A stretch of DNA of 64,000 nucleotides from Novosphingobium sp. JCM 18896. GTDB lineage: Bacteria > Pseudomonadota > Alphaproteobacteria > Sphingomonadales > Sphingomonadaceae. Each line of letters starts with the position of its first letter. Within the stretch, counting starts at the first letter, position 1. Below, piece by piece: positions 43,804-53,368 of this stretch. The position numbers and the translations under genes were made by a program. The notes beneath the pieces are model-generated. The model saw only the letters and a program-made list of their open reading frames with translations. It had not been told where the DNA came from and made no database searches. The stretch lies in contig NZ_JAPCZF010000002.1 in assembly GCF_025938095.1 (NCBI RefSeq), forward strand, positions 682,001 through 746,000, in the 5' to 3' direction.

Positions 43804-44865
43804 ATGAGTAAATCTGTCGTGACGGCGACCACCGCGGCTCGTGCAAAGGCGCAGGCCCGGGCCAAGGCCCTTAAGGGCGAACAGAACCACAAGACGGCCG
43901 AAGTGGTCGTTCCCGATCACTCCAACGATGATGCGCAGGCTCTCGCCGTGCATGACGTCAAGAGCGACAACACCCTCGCGGGTGACTTCACCTTCTCGGC
44001 CGCCATGTCGGACGCCGCTTCGTCGGCTTCGATGATGGAAGCGACCGGCGCTTCGTTCGCCGGCGTGCACTCCTTCGCCCAGGATTCGGGCGGCGAAGGC
44101 GGCGGCGCTTTCGGTGGTGACTCCACCCCCCTGATCATCGGCGGCGTCGTGCTCGTCGGTGCGGGCATCGCCATCGCCGCTTCGGGCGGTGACGACGACA
44201 AGACCCCCACGCCGACCCCCACGCCGACCCCGACCCCGGCCGCCAACAAGGCGCCGACGATCACGGCTCCCGCTACCGTCGCGATCAACGAGGACGCGAA
44301 GACCTCGGGCAAGATCACCGCGACCGACCCCGATGGCGACGCGATCACCTTCGCGATCGCAACCGGCAGCACCGCGCCGCAGGGCTTCGTCCTCAACAAG
44401 GACGGTTCCTACACGATCGATACCACGGGTTCGGACTACCAGGCGCTGAAGTCGGGTGAGTTCAAGGACTACACCGTCAAGTTCACCGTCTCGGACGGCA
44501 AGGGCGGTACTGCCGACAGCAGCCTGACCTTCAAGGTCGCTGGTGCCGACGAAGCCGGCACGGCCACGATCTCGGCGGCTGGCACCTCGAACGCTGCCAC
44601 CGGCAACATCACCTACACCGTGACCTCGGGCAACTACCTCCACACGATCACCGGCTTCGGCGCGGGCGACAAGATCGTTGGCCCCGCCGGCAACCCCGGC
44701 ACGGTCGTCAACGACAGCTTCACCGATGGTAAGGCGATCGTTCAGTACGCCAACAACGGCGTTGTGACCCAGATCGAACTGACCGGCCTGACCAATGCGC
44801 AGGATCAGGGCATCATCAGCCTGAACGGTATCAACACCGTCTTCGGCGCGGGAACCATCGCCTGA
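43804..44865 (+). CDS. Small VCBS/cadherin-like surface protein, probable type I substrate
   Basis: The 353-residue protein has no signal peptide. Its N-terminal 100 residues are polar and Ala-rich. A hydrophobic stretch (TPLIIGGVVLVGAGIAIAAS, about 108-127) precedes a six-unit Thr-Pro linker and one VCBS/cadherin-like repeat with Ca-binding ATDPDGDAITF and YTVKFTVSDGKGG. The tail ends in hydrophobic residues (GINTVFGAGTIA). The prefix resembles the membrane-retention module of giant sphingomonad adhesins, here in a minimal form. ATG 43804 follows GGGGGA. Position after the HlyD gene suggests export by this system. Confidence 0.7.
   Translation: MSKSVVTATTAARAKAQARAKALKGEQNHKTAEVVVPDHSNDDAQALAVHDVKSDNTLAGDFTFSAAMSDAASSASMMEATGASFAGVHSFAQDSGGEGGGAFGGDSTPLIIGGVVLVGAGIAIAASGGDDDKTPTPTPTPTPTPAANKAPTITAPATVAINEDAKTSGKITATDPDGDAITFAIATGSTAPQGFVLNKDGSYTIDTTGSDYQALKSGEFKDYTVKFTVSDGKGGTADSSLTFKVAGADEAGTATISAAGTSNAATGNITYTVTSGNYLHTITGFGAGDKIVGPAGNPGTVVNDSFTDGKAIVQYANNGVVTQIELTGLTNAQDQGIISLNGINTVFGAGTIA
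44203..44238 (+). repeat. Thr-Pro codon repeat, 12 codons
   Basis: Six Thr-Pro pairs are encoded by near-identical ACC-CCC/ACG-CCG units, forming a rigid linker. The DNA repeat could vary in length by slippage. Confidence 0.75.
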
Positions 44866-44871
44866 TTTAAG

Positions 44872-44899
44872 CGTCTCGCCCTTCGGGGCGAGACGTTTT
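44872..44899 (+). terminator. Terminator after the VCBS gene
   Basis: Perfect 10-bp stem 44872-44881 with 44886-44895, loop TTCG, then TTTT. It is 6 bp past the stop codon and isolates the VCBS gene from the RTX/S-layer gene. Confidence 0.88.
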
Positions 44900-44953
44900 C
44901 CATTCAAGACCAAATGACCTTACTGGGGCACCCAGTTTTCTGGAGCATGAAAA

Positions 44954-47743
44954 ATGGCTAATCTTTATCTCTCGTCGGGTGATGCAATCACCGGCCTGAA
45001 CTTCGGCGGTAACGTCTTCGGCGCTGCTGGCAGCGAGTCGATTTCCTACGCTGGCGGTGTCTCGGGCATCGTCGTCGACGCCAACGTTGAGGAAGTCCGC
45101 CTCGCCGGTTCGACGTCGTCGTACACCTTCCAGCAGCAGGGCACCTCGCTCGTCGTGTTCAGCGGCACCACCCAGGTCGCCAAGATCTCGCTGCAGGATG
45201 ACGCCAACGGCACCCTGATCGCTTTCCAGAACGGCCGCGTTGAAGCCAAGATCGTCGCGGGTTCGCCGCCGACCATCACGCTCGGCACGACCACGGTTCC
45301 GGCCACGGCCGCTGGCGCCGTCGTTCCCGCTGTCATCGATGCCAGCGCGGGTACGGGTTCGCTCGCCCTCTCGCTCACGACCGGCACGGACAACCTGATC
45401 GGTACCGCTGGTGACGACGTTTTCACCGCCGGCGAAGTCGCTGGTGCTGCAACCTTCACCGTCGGTGACGTGATCAACGGTGGTGCCGGCAACGACACTC
45501 TGAACTGGGTTCAGGCTGCGGCGATCACCACTCTGCCTGCCGGTTCGTCGGTCACCAGCATCGAAACGCTCAACGCGACCTCGGGCGCTGCGATCACGCT
45601 GAACACCACGAGCTCCTTCGCCGGCCTCACCGCTCTGAACGCCAACACCACGGGCTTCGCTCAGACGCTCACTGCTGCGGCGACCACGAACGTCACCGCG
45701 ACGAATACGCTTCAGGCTGCTACCGCTGTTTCGGTTACCGGCGGCAACAATGTCGCAGTGAACGCCACGGGCGTGACCACCGGTACGACGACGGTTGCCG
45801 GTGCTGCCGGAACGGTTGCCGTGACGTCGGCTGGCGCCGCCTTGGCAGACGCCGCGGGTGCAACGACGGCGACCCAGGGCGCGATCAGCGTCACGGGCGG
45901 CACCAAGGTCAATGTCACCTCGACCGGTTCGGTTTCCGGTGGTTCGGAAAACGCTCTCGACGCGCTGACGCTTGGCGCCGTGACCGTGACCGGCACTGGC
46001 GCCACGACGGAAGTCAACGTCACGCAGACGGCTGCTCAGGCCCAGGCCACCAACGTTGTTGGAACTGACGGCAAGGCAGCGATTGTCGGCGGCGCCGTGA
46101 CGGTGACCGACGTCAACAGTGCCTCGACCACGGCTGCGGGCACGATCGCAACCGTCAGCGTCAACAACGCCGGTGCGGTCACCGTCAACTCGGGTGCGCT
46201 CAAGACCCTGAACCTCTCGGGTAAGATCACTTCGGTCGACGCTAGCACGCTCGGTGCACTGACCACGGCTGCCAACACGGCACTCGCGCTGAACACCAAT
46301 GGCCTGACCACCACGGGCGCAGTGACCGTCGACACCGACATCACGACGCTGAACGTGACCGGTTCGACCGCTGCTTCGACGATCGCGTCGCTGGTTGGCG
46401 CGGGCGTCAAGACGCTGAACGTCGCTGGCGATGCCAAGGTCTCGCTGACCGCTCAGACGCTTGCTGCGCTGACCGACGTTGTCGTCACCAACACTGCTGG
46501 CGTGAAGCTCGGCTCGGCCCTGGCCGTTGGCACGAACTTCACGGGTGGAGCGGGCGCTGACGAGATCACGCTCGGTGCAACCACCAAGGCGATCAACATG
46601 GGCGCTGGCGACGACGTCGTTACGCTCAACTCGGCTACCCTCGGCGCGGGTGGCACGCTCAACGGTGGTGACGGTCGCGACACCCTGGTGGCCAACACCA
46701 ACGGTTCGGCTTTCATCGCTGACCCGGCCTTCGGTGGCTTCGAAGTTCTGCGCGTCGCTGGTGCAGCTGCTCAGGGTTCGCATAACGCAAACGGCTTCAC
46801 CGCTCTCGAGCTCGGTGCAACCGCTGCTGGCGTCACCTTCACGAGCGTTGCTGCTGGTACGGGTCTGACGATCCTTGCCGCACCGACCGGCAACACCGTC
46901 GTCACGCTGGCCAACGCAACGGGCACTGCCGACGTGTTCAACCTGACGCTGTCGTCGTCGGCGGCTCTTGTCGCTGGTAGCGTGTCGCTGGCGGGTGTTG
47001 AGACGATCAACATCACGAACACCGACACGAACACGACGGCTCAGACCAACTCGATCACGCTGGTTGACGCTGCTGCCAAGTCGGTCGTCGTCACGGGTAA
47101 CGCCGGTCTGACCGTCACCAACGACGCTGGTAACACCGCAATCACCAACTTCGACGCTAGCGGCGTCTCGGGCACCGAGGCGAATGCTGCGGCTCTCGGC
47201 GTGACCTTCACTTCGGTGAACGCCACGGTTGGTGAGAACGTCACGATCAAGGGCGGTTCGGGTAACGACGTGCTCACCGGTACGGCTACGGCTAACGACA
47301 CCATCATCGGTGGCGCAGGCGCTGACACGCTGGTCTACACCGGTGGTACCGACACCTTCACCGGTGGTACGGGCGCTGATACGTTCGATATCAACGCTCT
47401 TGGTACGAAGACGTCGTTCGTGACGATCACCGACTTCACCAAGGGTGACAAGATCGACGTTGCTGGCATTGACACCCTGGCGGTTGCCAACGCGGCTCTC
47501 GGTGCCAAGGTCACGCTCGGCGCGGGCGCAACCTTCGATCAGTACCTGGATGCTGCTGCTGCCGGTGACGGCGCTGCGGTTGCCGCTCAGGCGAAGTGGT
47601 TCACGTTCGGTTCGGACACGTACCTCGTGATCGACAACACGGCTGGCGGGACGTTTGCGGCGACCGACTCGGTCATCAAGCTCACCGGTACGCTTGATCT
47701 GAGCACGTCGGCATTCGCTGCTTCGATCCTTACCTTTGCCTAA
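44954..47743 (+). CDS. Large RTX/S-layer-like secreted protein
   Basis: The 929-residue protein is rich in Thr, Ala, Gly and Val and has almost no Cys or Lys-rich parts. The N-terminal 100 residues form a beta domain ([20 protein letters not shown]). RTX Ca-binding repeats occur near residue 145 ([24 protein letters not shown]) and in a C-terminal block at about 766-808 ([36 protein letters not shown]). The end is a type I export signal-like region. This resembles Caulobacter RsaA-type S-layer proteins with an adjacent exporter. The codons are richer in GCT, GGT and AAC than those of neighbours, which suits high expression. Confidence 0.85.
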   Translation: MANLYLSSGDAITGLNFGGNVFGAAGSESISYAGGVSGIVVDANVEEVRLAGSTSSYTFQQQGTSLVVFSGTTQVAKISLQDDANGTLIAFQNGRVEAKIVAGSPPTITLGTTTVPATAAGAVVPAVIDASAGTGSLALSLTTGTDNLIGTAGDDVFTAGEVAGAATFTVGDVINGGAGNDTLNWVQAAAITTLPAGSSVTSIETLNATSGAAITLNTTSSFAGLTALNANTTGFAQTLTAAATTNVTATNTLQAATAVSVTGGNNVAVNATGVTTGTTTVAGAAGTVAVTSAGAALADAAGATTATQGAISVTGGTKVNVTSTGSVSGGSENALDALTLGAVTVTGTGATTEVNVTQTAAQAQATNVVGTDGKAAIVGGAVTVTDVNSASTTAAGTIATVSVNNAGAVTVNSGALKTLNLSGKITSVDASTLGALTTAANTALALNTNGLTTTGAVTVDTDITTLNVTGSTAASTIASLVGAGVKTLNVAGDAKVSLTAQTLAALTDVVVTNTAGVKLGSALAVGTNFTGGAGADEITLGATTKAINMGAGDDVVTLNSATLGAGGTLNGGDGRDTLVANTNGSAFIADPAFGGFEVLRVAGAAAQGSHNANGFTALELGATAAGVTFTSVAAGTGLTILAAPTGNTVVTLANATGTADVFNLTLSSSAALVAGSVSLAGVETINITNTDTNTTAQTNSITLVDAAAKSVVVTGNAGLTVTNDAGNTAITNFDASGVSGTEANAAALGVTFTSVNATVGENVTIKGGSGNDVLTGTATANDTIIGGAGADTLVYTGGTDTFTGGTGADTFDINALGTKTSFVTITDFTKGDKIDVAGIDTLAVANAALGAKVTLGAGATFDQYLDAAAAGDGAAVAAQAKWFTFGSDTYLVIDNTAGGTFAATDSVIKLTGTLDLSTSAFAASILTFA

Positions 47744-47781
47744 TTAAGGGACGGCTGCTTCCAGCAGCCTAGCTTACAGAG

Positions 47782-47816
47782 CGGCGGGCTATCTTCGGAT
47801 AGCCCGCCGTTTCCGT
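47782..47816 (+). terminator. Terminator after the RTX/S-layer gene
   Basis: Stem 47782-47792 pairs with 47799-47809 (11 bp, perfect), loop CTTCGG, followed by TTTCCGTTT. Confidence 0.88.
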
Positions 47817-47873
47817 TTGCGCACAAGACCTTGGCTGGTATGCCTAGCCCTCGGCAAAAAATGAGGGATTGGC

Positions 47874-49415
47874 ATGAGCGATTGGAATTCGGGCTACGTG
47901 GCCGACATCGGCTACACGCATGGTTTCTACCGCGAGCTGACCCCCGTCGTGCTCGAATTCGTCGCCACGTCGAAGGGCCTGCGCAGCCCCGACAGCGCCG
48001 GCGCCATCACCTATTGCGAGCTCGGTTGCGGTCAGGGCTATTCGGCCAATCTGCTCGCCGCCGCCAACCCGCATATCCAGTTCCACGCGACCGACTTCAA
48101 CCCCGCGCACATCGTCGGCGCCCAGGCGCTCGCGCGCGAGGCGGGGACCGAGAACGTCCACTTCTACGACGATGCCTTCGCCGACTTTCTCGAGCGGCCC
48201 GAACTGCCGCAGTTCGACGTCATCAGCCTCCACGGTATCTACACCTGGATCGCCGCCGAACACCGCGCGACCATCGTCGAATTCATCCGCCGCAAGCTCA
48301 AGCCCGGCGGCCTCGTCTACATCTCCTACAACTGCCTGCCCGGCTGGTCCCCCGCCGCGCCGATGCGCCACCTGATGTACCTCCACGGTAAGGCCCAGGG
48401 CGGCCCCACGATCGGCCGTCTCGATCCCGCACTGGCCTTCATCGAGAAGATGATCGGTGCCGAGGCCAAGTATTTCGTCGCCAACACCGCGCTCAAGGCG
48501 CGCCAGGAGAGCCTGACCAAGCAGAACAAGAACTACCTGGCCCACGAATATCTCAACGACGCCTGGACCCTGTTCTACCATTCGGACGTCGCCGCCGAAC
48601 TCGGCGAGGCTAAGCTCGGCTATCTCGGCTCGGCCAATGTCCTCGATCACATCGATGCGGTGAACTTCACTGCCGATCAGAAGGCGATCATGGACGGCAT
48701 CACCGATCCCATCCTGCGCGAGACCGTGCGCGACTACATCGTCAACCAGCAGTTCCGCCGCGATGTCTTCTCGAAGGGGGCGATCCCGCTGACCGACAGC
48801 GCCCGCCGCGAGGCCTGGCTCGAACAGCGCTTCGCGCTGACCGTCGCCCGCGCCGACGTCTCGATGAAGATCCGCGGCGGCATCGGCGAGGCCGATCTCC
48901 ACGCCGACGTCTACGCCCCGATCCTCGACGCCCTCGCCGCCGGCCCCACCACCGTCCGCCAGCTGGTCGATGGCACGCCCGCGGTTGCCGCGCTCGGCTG
49001 GAACCGCCTGGCCGAGGCGCTCGTCATCCTCGTCGGCTCGGGCCAGGTCCAGCCCTGTCTCCCCGCCCGCGGCGACGCCCAGCGCAAGAAGCACACCAAG
49101 GCCTTCAACTCGGCCGTGCTCAAGCACGCGCGCGACAACGCCGATTTCCAGAACCTCGCCTCGCCCGTCACCGGCGGCGGCATTCCCATGTCGCGCTTCC
49201 AGCAGCTGTTCCTTCTCGCCCAGGAGCAGGGCCGCAAGACCGCCGACGACTGCGCCCAATTCGCCTGGGACGTCCTTCAGGCCCAGGGCCAGGCGATCCT
49301 CAAGGAAGGTAAGCCGTTGAACTCCCCCGAGGAAAACCTCGCCGAGCTCAAGAGCCAGGCCGCCACCTTCTTCGAGAAGATCATCCCCCTCCTCCGCCAG
49401 CTCCAGATCGTCTGA
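47874..49415 (+). CDS. SAM methyltransferase with regulatory domain
   Basis: The 513-residue protein has a class I methyltransferase fold (ITYCELGCGQGYSANLLAA for SAM, FHATDFNPAHI for the ribose) followed by a methyltransferase regulatory domain from about 220. The start is ATG 47874 after GAGGG. The gene is immediately downstream of the secreted protein and on the same strand. It may modify the secreted protein or a glycan, but the target is not known. Confidence 0.82.
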   Translation: MSDWNSGYVADIGYTHGFYRELTPVVLEFVATSKGLRSPDSAGAITYCELGCGQGYSANLLAAANPHIQFHATDFNPAHIVGAQALAREAGTENVHFYDDAFADFLERPELPQFDVISLHGIYTWIAAEHRATIVEFIRRKLKPGGLVYISYNCLPGWSPAAPMRHLMYLHGKAQGGPTIGRLDPALAFIEKMIGAEAKYFVANTALKARQESLTKQNKNYLAHEYLNDAWTLFYHSDVAAELGEAKLGYLGSANVLDHIDAVNFTADQKAIMDGITDPILRETVRDYIVNQQFRRDVFSKGAIPLTDSARREAWLEQRFALTVARADVSMKIRGGIGEADLHADVYAPILDALAAGPTTVRQLVDGTPAVAALGWNRLAEALVILVGSGQVQPCLPARGDAQRKKHTKAFNSAVLKHARDNADFQNLASPVTGGGIPMSRFQQLFLLAQEQGRKTADDCAQFAWDVLQAQGQAILKEGKPLNSPEENLAELKSQAATFFEKIIPLLRQLQIV

Positions 49416-49778
49416 CCGAATCCAATTCCTCCCCGAGCTCGCTCGGGGAGGGGGACCATCCGCAGGATGGTGGAGGGGCACCCTTGCCAAACCCAACCTC
49501 CGCTCCCCTCCGCTCATCCTGAGCCTGTCGAAGGATGGTGGAGGGGTAGCGGTCTCGCGCAACCTCCGCTCACCCTGAGCTTGTCGAAGGGCGGCCCCAT
49601 CCCCTCCGGAACCCGTCCCCGGTCGCCGCGTGGTGGCATGCGGGCGGTGTCCGACGGTCGCGGCACGGTTGCGAGGCGATCGCCCCGTTCCCCTCCCGTT
49701 CCACCGCCGCAAAACTCGGAAATCCTTGCATTTACGGCGCAAATGCGGCTTGGAATGCAGCTTAACTCCGGAACTTTC
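49416..49778. other. Repeat-rich non-coding gap
   Basis: The gap holds a hairpin with the CCTCCCCG core (49429-49452), GACCATCCGCAGGATGGTGG, and two copies of the CTGAGC(C/T)TGTCGAAGG repeat, at about 49512 and 49567. No gene is credible. The rest may contain the promoter of the M23 gene. Confidence 0.6.
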
Positions 49779-50429
49779 ATGACCGCATTCTCTCCCCTCG
49801 CGAGCGCTGCCGGGCTCCTGCTTCTCGCCGCCGCGCCGCTCAAGGCAGCCCCGGAAAAGCCTTCCGAATCAGCCATTTCTGCCGATTCCAAGGGCTTCGG
49901 CGATGCCCAGTTCGAGCGGATGATGCAGGGCTGGCACACCGCCCCCAGCCCGGTCCCCCAACTCGCCGCCCTGCTCGACGCCGCCCCGAAAAAGTCCCTG
50001 AATTCAACCCCTTCCGCTCACCCTGAGCCTGTCGAAGGGGTCGCGCCGAGCAGTGCCCCGCTCGCACATTTCCGCCAGACCAGCGCTTTCGGCTACCGGC
50101 TCCATCCGATCCTCGGAATCATGAAGAATCACAAAGGCATAGACCTCGCCGCCGCCGAGGGTACGCCGATCCGCGCCACCGCCGACGGCACCGTCACCCG
50201 CGCCGCCTGGTCGGGCGGCTACGGCCTGATGGTAGAGCTAAACCACCGAAATCACACCGAAACCCGCTACGGCCACATGTCGCGTTTGGCCGTCAACCCC
50301 GGTGAACGGGTGACCAAGGGCTCGATCATCGGCTACGTCGGCTCGACCGGCCGCTCGACCGGCCCGCACCTCCACTACGAGGTCCTCGTCGACGGCCGCG
50401 CCGTCGATCCCAGCGCCTATATGCGTTGA
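49779..50429 (+). CDS. Secreted M23 peptidase with inserted repeat-coded peptide
   Basis: The 216-residue protein has a signal peptide (MTAFSPLASAAGLLLLAAAP), a linker and an M23 domain. The zinc motifs HPILGIMKNHKGIDLA and GPHLHYEVL are complete. The linker contains PSAHPEPVEG, which is the translation of a dispersed DNA repeat (CACCCTGAGCCTGTCGAAGG). ATG 49779 is chosen for the signal peptide; 49743 and 49755 are alternatives. It is convergent with the GT39 gene. Confidence 0.85.
   Translation: MTAFSPLASAAGLLLLAAAPLKAAPEKPSESAISADSKGFGDAQFERMMQGWHTAPSPVPQLAALLDAAPKKSLNSTPSAHPEPVEGVAPSSAPLAHFRQTSAFGYRLHPILGIMKNHKGIDLAAAEGTPIRATADGTVTRAAWSGGYGLMVELNHRNHTETRYGHMSRLAVNPGERVTKGSIIGYVGSTGRSTGPHLHYEVLVDGRAVDPSAYMR
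50014..50040. repeat. CTGAGC-TGTCGAAGG repeat inside the M23 gene
   Basis: CGCTCACCCTGAGCCTGTCG and onward matches copies in the gap upstream at about 49512 and 49567. Here it stays in frame and encodes SAHPEPVEG. Confidence 0.85.
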
Positions 50430-50430
50430 A

Positions 50431-52095
50431 TTAGCGCGAGAATTTCACGATCCGCACCACCGGTCCGCCGACCTTGCCGGCTTCGGGAACGAAGCTCGCG
50501 ACCAGTGTCCCCCGCGCCATCAGCGTCCGATAGGCCGCCGCCTCCTCGGGAAAAGCCTGGCTTTCCGCGGCATAGCGATCCGCCTGCGTCAAAATCGCAT
50601 AGTCCGCCGCGCAGGACCCGCGCTTGTCCGCGGCGACCGTGCCGTAGTCGATATTCGTCCGCGATCCGCGCCCCGATTGCACCGTCGAGAGCTGGATCTT
50701 GCCGCCGAGCGTTGCCCGCGCATCGATGCAACCGACGGAACCGAAAGGAAAAAGGAAATGCCAGGGGCGCGGTAGCAGGTCGAAGGCGAAATGCTCGAGC
50801 AGGATCGTGCTGCCCGGCGCGACATGCGCCTCGGCCCAGCGCGAGGCCCGCTGTCGCGTATCGTTGAGCCGCGCCCGCGCATCGCTCTCCGTCCGCAGCG
50901 CCAGCGGCACGAGGATCGCCAAGGCTACCATTGCCATCGCCACCCGCGCGAACGGCTGCGGAAAGGCGCAGATGCGGCGCGCCAGCGACATGAAGGCCAC
51001 CGCCGCGGCAATCGCCAGCAGCGGCATCAGCGACAGCACCCAACGCTCCCACACGAGGTTCTGCACGCAGAGAACCATCGCAAAGCCAAGAACCACCGGC
51101 AGGACCACGAAGGCGGCTTCGCGCCGCCGCGCGATGATCGCGAGACCTGCGGCGACGAAGCCGAGCCCTAGCCATCCCAGCCCCGTGGCGAGCGGGCCGG
51201 CTAGATACCACCAGGCATTTTCCCAAGGCGCGCCACCGGTGGCGCCAAGATGACGAACTTGCGCTTCGCCGTGCATGTTGCGCAGCGCGGTCTGGTGGTC
51301 GAGCAACAGGTAGGGCGAGATCAGAAATAGGAAGACCAAGGCGAGACTGCCGCACAGCGCAAGGCGGACAAGACCCTGCGATCGCTCGGCCGGATGCGCT
51401 GCACCGCGTGCAACCACTGCGCCGATCACCGCGAGCGCGGTCAGCGCATAGGGCCATTTGGTTGCCATCGCCGCCCCGAGCCAGACTGCGGCGAGCACGT
51501 AGTCGCGCCAGCGGTTCTCGCGCAGAATCCGCAGCGCCGCGAGCATGCCGAGCAGCATGAAGAAACAGGCCATCATGTCCGAACGAATGATCTGCGACCA
51601 AGTGACGTGAACCGGATTGACCGTCAGCAGCGCCGCCGCGGCGAGCGCCGTGTTGCGGTCGAACAACTCACGGGCGAGCCGATAGACCAGATAGATCGTT
51701 GCGACCGCGAAGACCGCCATCGCCACGCGCCCCGGCAGCAGGACCCAGCTGGGATCGGCGTAGATCGCATCGGCGAAGGACTCGATCGTCGGGAAGCGGC
51801 CGAGCAGATGGCCCAGGCCGAAGACGGCGATGGTCAGCACCGCGAGAACGTACATCGTCGTCGTCGCGGGATGGCCGAACCAGCCAGGGTTCAGCGTCGG
51901 CCCGCTCAGCATCTTGATCGCGCCGAGCTCGAAGGTCAGTTCGTCGGGATCGTTGAGCGCGGGTAGGCCGAAGGTGACGCTGTAGAGCCGGATGGCGAGC
52001 GCGAGCAGGAGAATGGCGGGAAGCGCCAAGGCCGCGATCGCACCGCGCGAAACCACCGCTGGCGCTGGACGATGCGAGGTCGCAGTGGTGCTCAC
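50431..52095 (-). CDS. GT39-type membrane glycosyltransferase
   Basis: The protein has about 554 residues and many transmembrane segments. The first external loop holds the acidic LPALNDPDELTFE typical of the GT39/ArnT-type enzymes, with WFGHPATTTMY after it. It would transfer a sugar from a lipid-phosphate donor to a protein or glycan. GTG 52095 is chosen as start (TAAGG upstream). It is divergent from the FkbM gene. Confidence 0.78.
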   Translation of the reverse strand: MSTTATSHRPAPAVVSRGAIAALALPAILLLALAIRLYSVTFGLPALNDPDELTFELGAIKMLSGPTLNPGWFGHPATTTMYVLAVLTIAVFGLGHLLGRFPTIESFADAIYADPSWVLLPGRVAMAVFAVATIYLVYRLARELFDRNTALAAAALLTVNPVHVTWSQIIRSDMMACFFMLLGMLAALRILRENRWRDYVLAAVWLGAAMATKWPYALTALAVIGAVVARGAAHPAERSQGLVRLALCGSLALVFLFLISPYLLLDHQTALRNMHGEAQVRHLGATGGAPWENAWWYLAGPLATGLGWLGLGFVAAGLAIIARRREAAFVVLPVVLGFAMVLCVQNLVWERWVLSLMPLLAIAAAVAFMSLARRICAFPQPFARVAMAMVALAILVPLALRTESDARARLNDTRQRASRWAEAHVAPGSTILLEHFAFDLLPRPWHFLFPFGSVGCIDARATLGGKIQLSTVQSGRGSRTNIDYGTVAADKRGSCAADYAILTQADRYAAESQAFPEEAAAYRTLMARGTLVASFVPEAGKVGGPVVRIVKFSR

Positions 52096-52234
52096 GCCCC
52101 GCGCCTTAGCCAGCGGGCCATGGTCCTGCAACACGTATAATCGGACGCCGTGCCTCTCTGGACAGCGCCGGCATGGCGACCTAGCAAGTCCGTTCACCGC
52201 GGCGCCATCCGGCGCCGGCTAGCAGATCGCGCGC

Positions 52235-53368
52235 ATGACCCAATCACTTATAAAGACAATCGAAAACGCCGCGAGCTGGGCCGACGAGCATCGCAGCGTG
52301 GAGGCCCTGCGCGCAGTGCTCGCCGAGCGCGGATGCTATGTCTATGGCGCGGGCGGCTACGGCCGGGAAGTGGCGGCGGCAGTTCGCGGCAAGGGCTATG
52401 TGGTCCATGGCTTTTTCGACACCTTCAAGGGCGGTGGCGAACTGGTCGACGGGTTGCCGTGCCGCCGGCCGGCGGAACTCGAGGGTGAGGCCGGGGCGGC
52501 GCTGATCGTCGCCATCAACAACTTCAAGGTACCGGTCGCGGAGGTCGTCGCGTGGGCGCGCGGCGTGCCTTTCGCGGAGATCATCTTCGTGGCCGAACTG
52601 CCCGACCTGCTCGGTCGCGAGCTTGGACATTACTGGCAGGGCGAACGTGGCCTGATCCGCGCCGAGGCGGACACGATTGCGCGCTTCCACGCCATGCTCG
52701 GCGATGCGCGTTCGCGCGAAATCCTCGAGCAACTCGTGCGCTTCCGCATTAGCGGGCGGCCCGAGGACCATCCCGAAGTCGATCGCGATCACCAGTATTT
52801 CCCCGTCGACCTGCCGCTGCCGCAAACGGCCATCAGCCTGGTCGATTGCGGTGCCTTCCCGGGTGACATGCTCGGTTCGACGGCCGGGGCGGGATTGCAG
52901 CTCGAGAACTGGTACGCCTTCGAGCCCGATCCCGCGAACTTTCGCCAGCTATGTGAGGTCGCCGCGGGCGGCGGGTTCAAGTCCGGCTCGCTGTTCCCTT
53001 GCGGTGTCGGTGATGCCACGGGCCTGGTCCGGTTCGCCGAAGGCGCGGCCGATGCCTCGCGCGCCATGGGTGAGGACGATGCCGGGGCGGGCGTGGTCGT
53101 GCCGATCGTTCGTGTCGACGATGTCGTCCACGCCGATCGCATCGATATGATCAAGCTCGACGTCGAGGGCTTCGAGGCGGCCGCGATCGACGGCATGGCG
53201 CGCCTGATCGGTCGCCATCGACCGCGGCTCGCCATCGCGATCTATCACAAGCCCGCCGATCTCTGGGAACTCGCCTTCAAGATCGACGGCATGTTTCCCG
53301 GCGGCCGCTATGCGATCCGCCAGCACGGATACAACGGTTACGACACGGTGCTCTACGTCGACTTCTAG
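52235..53368 (+). CDS. FkbM-family methyltransferase
   Basis: The 377-residue protein has an N-terminal region (about 1-190) with VYGAGGYGREVAAAV, a Rossmann-like nucleotide-binding loop, then an FkbM methyltransferase domain: LVDCGAFPGDML, YAFEPDPANFRQL, DMIKLDVEGFEAAAIDGM and RLAIAIYHKPADLW. It probably O-methylates a sugar of the surface glycan. It is the only plus-strand gene in the polysaccharide region and converges with the membrane protein gene (4-bp overlap of stops). Confidence 0.85.
   Translation: MTQSLIKTIENAASWADEHRSVEALRAVLAERGCYVYGAGGYGREVAAAVRGKGYVVHGFFDTFKGGGELVDGLPCRRPAELEGEAGAALIVAINNFKVPVAEVVAWARGVPFAEIIFVAELPDLLGRELGHYWQGERGLIRAEADTIARFHAMLGDARSREILEQLVRFRISGRPEDHPEVDRDHQYFPVDLPLPQTAISLVDCGAFPGDMLGSTAGAGLQLENWYAFEPDPANFRQLCEVAAGGGFKSGSLFPCGVGDATGLVRFAEGAADASRAMGEDDAGAGVVVPIVRVDDVVHADRIDMIKLDVEGFEAAAIDGMARLIGRHRPRLAIAIYHKPADLWELAFKIDGMFPGGRYAIRQHGYNGYDTVLYVDF

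Noticed and set aside
44866..46783. A 638-codon minus-strand frame opposite the S-layer-like gene
   Set aside because: It is an Arg/Gly/Asp/Val-rich shadow with no ribosome site. The plus-strand protein has clear RTX motifs.
49467..49778. A longer M23 protein from 49467
   Set aside because: The extra sequence is translated repeat DNA (including PEPVEG and LSLSKG). The signal peptide begins at 49779.
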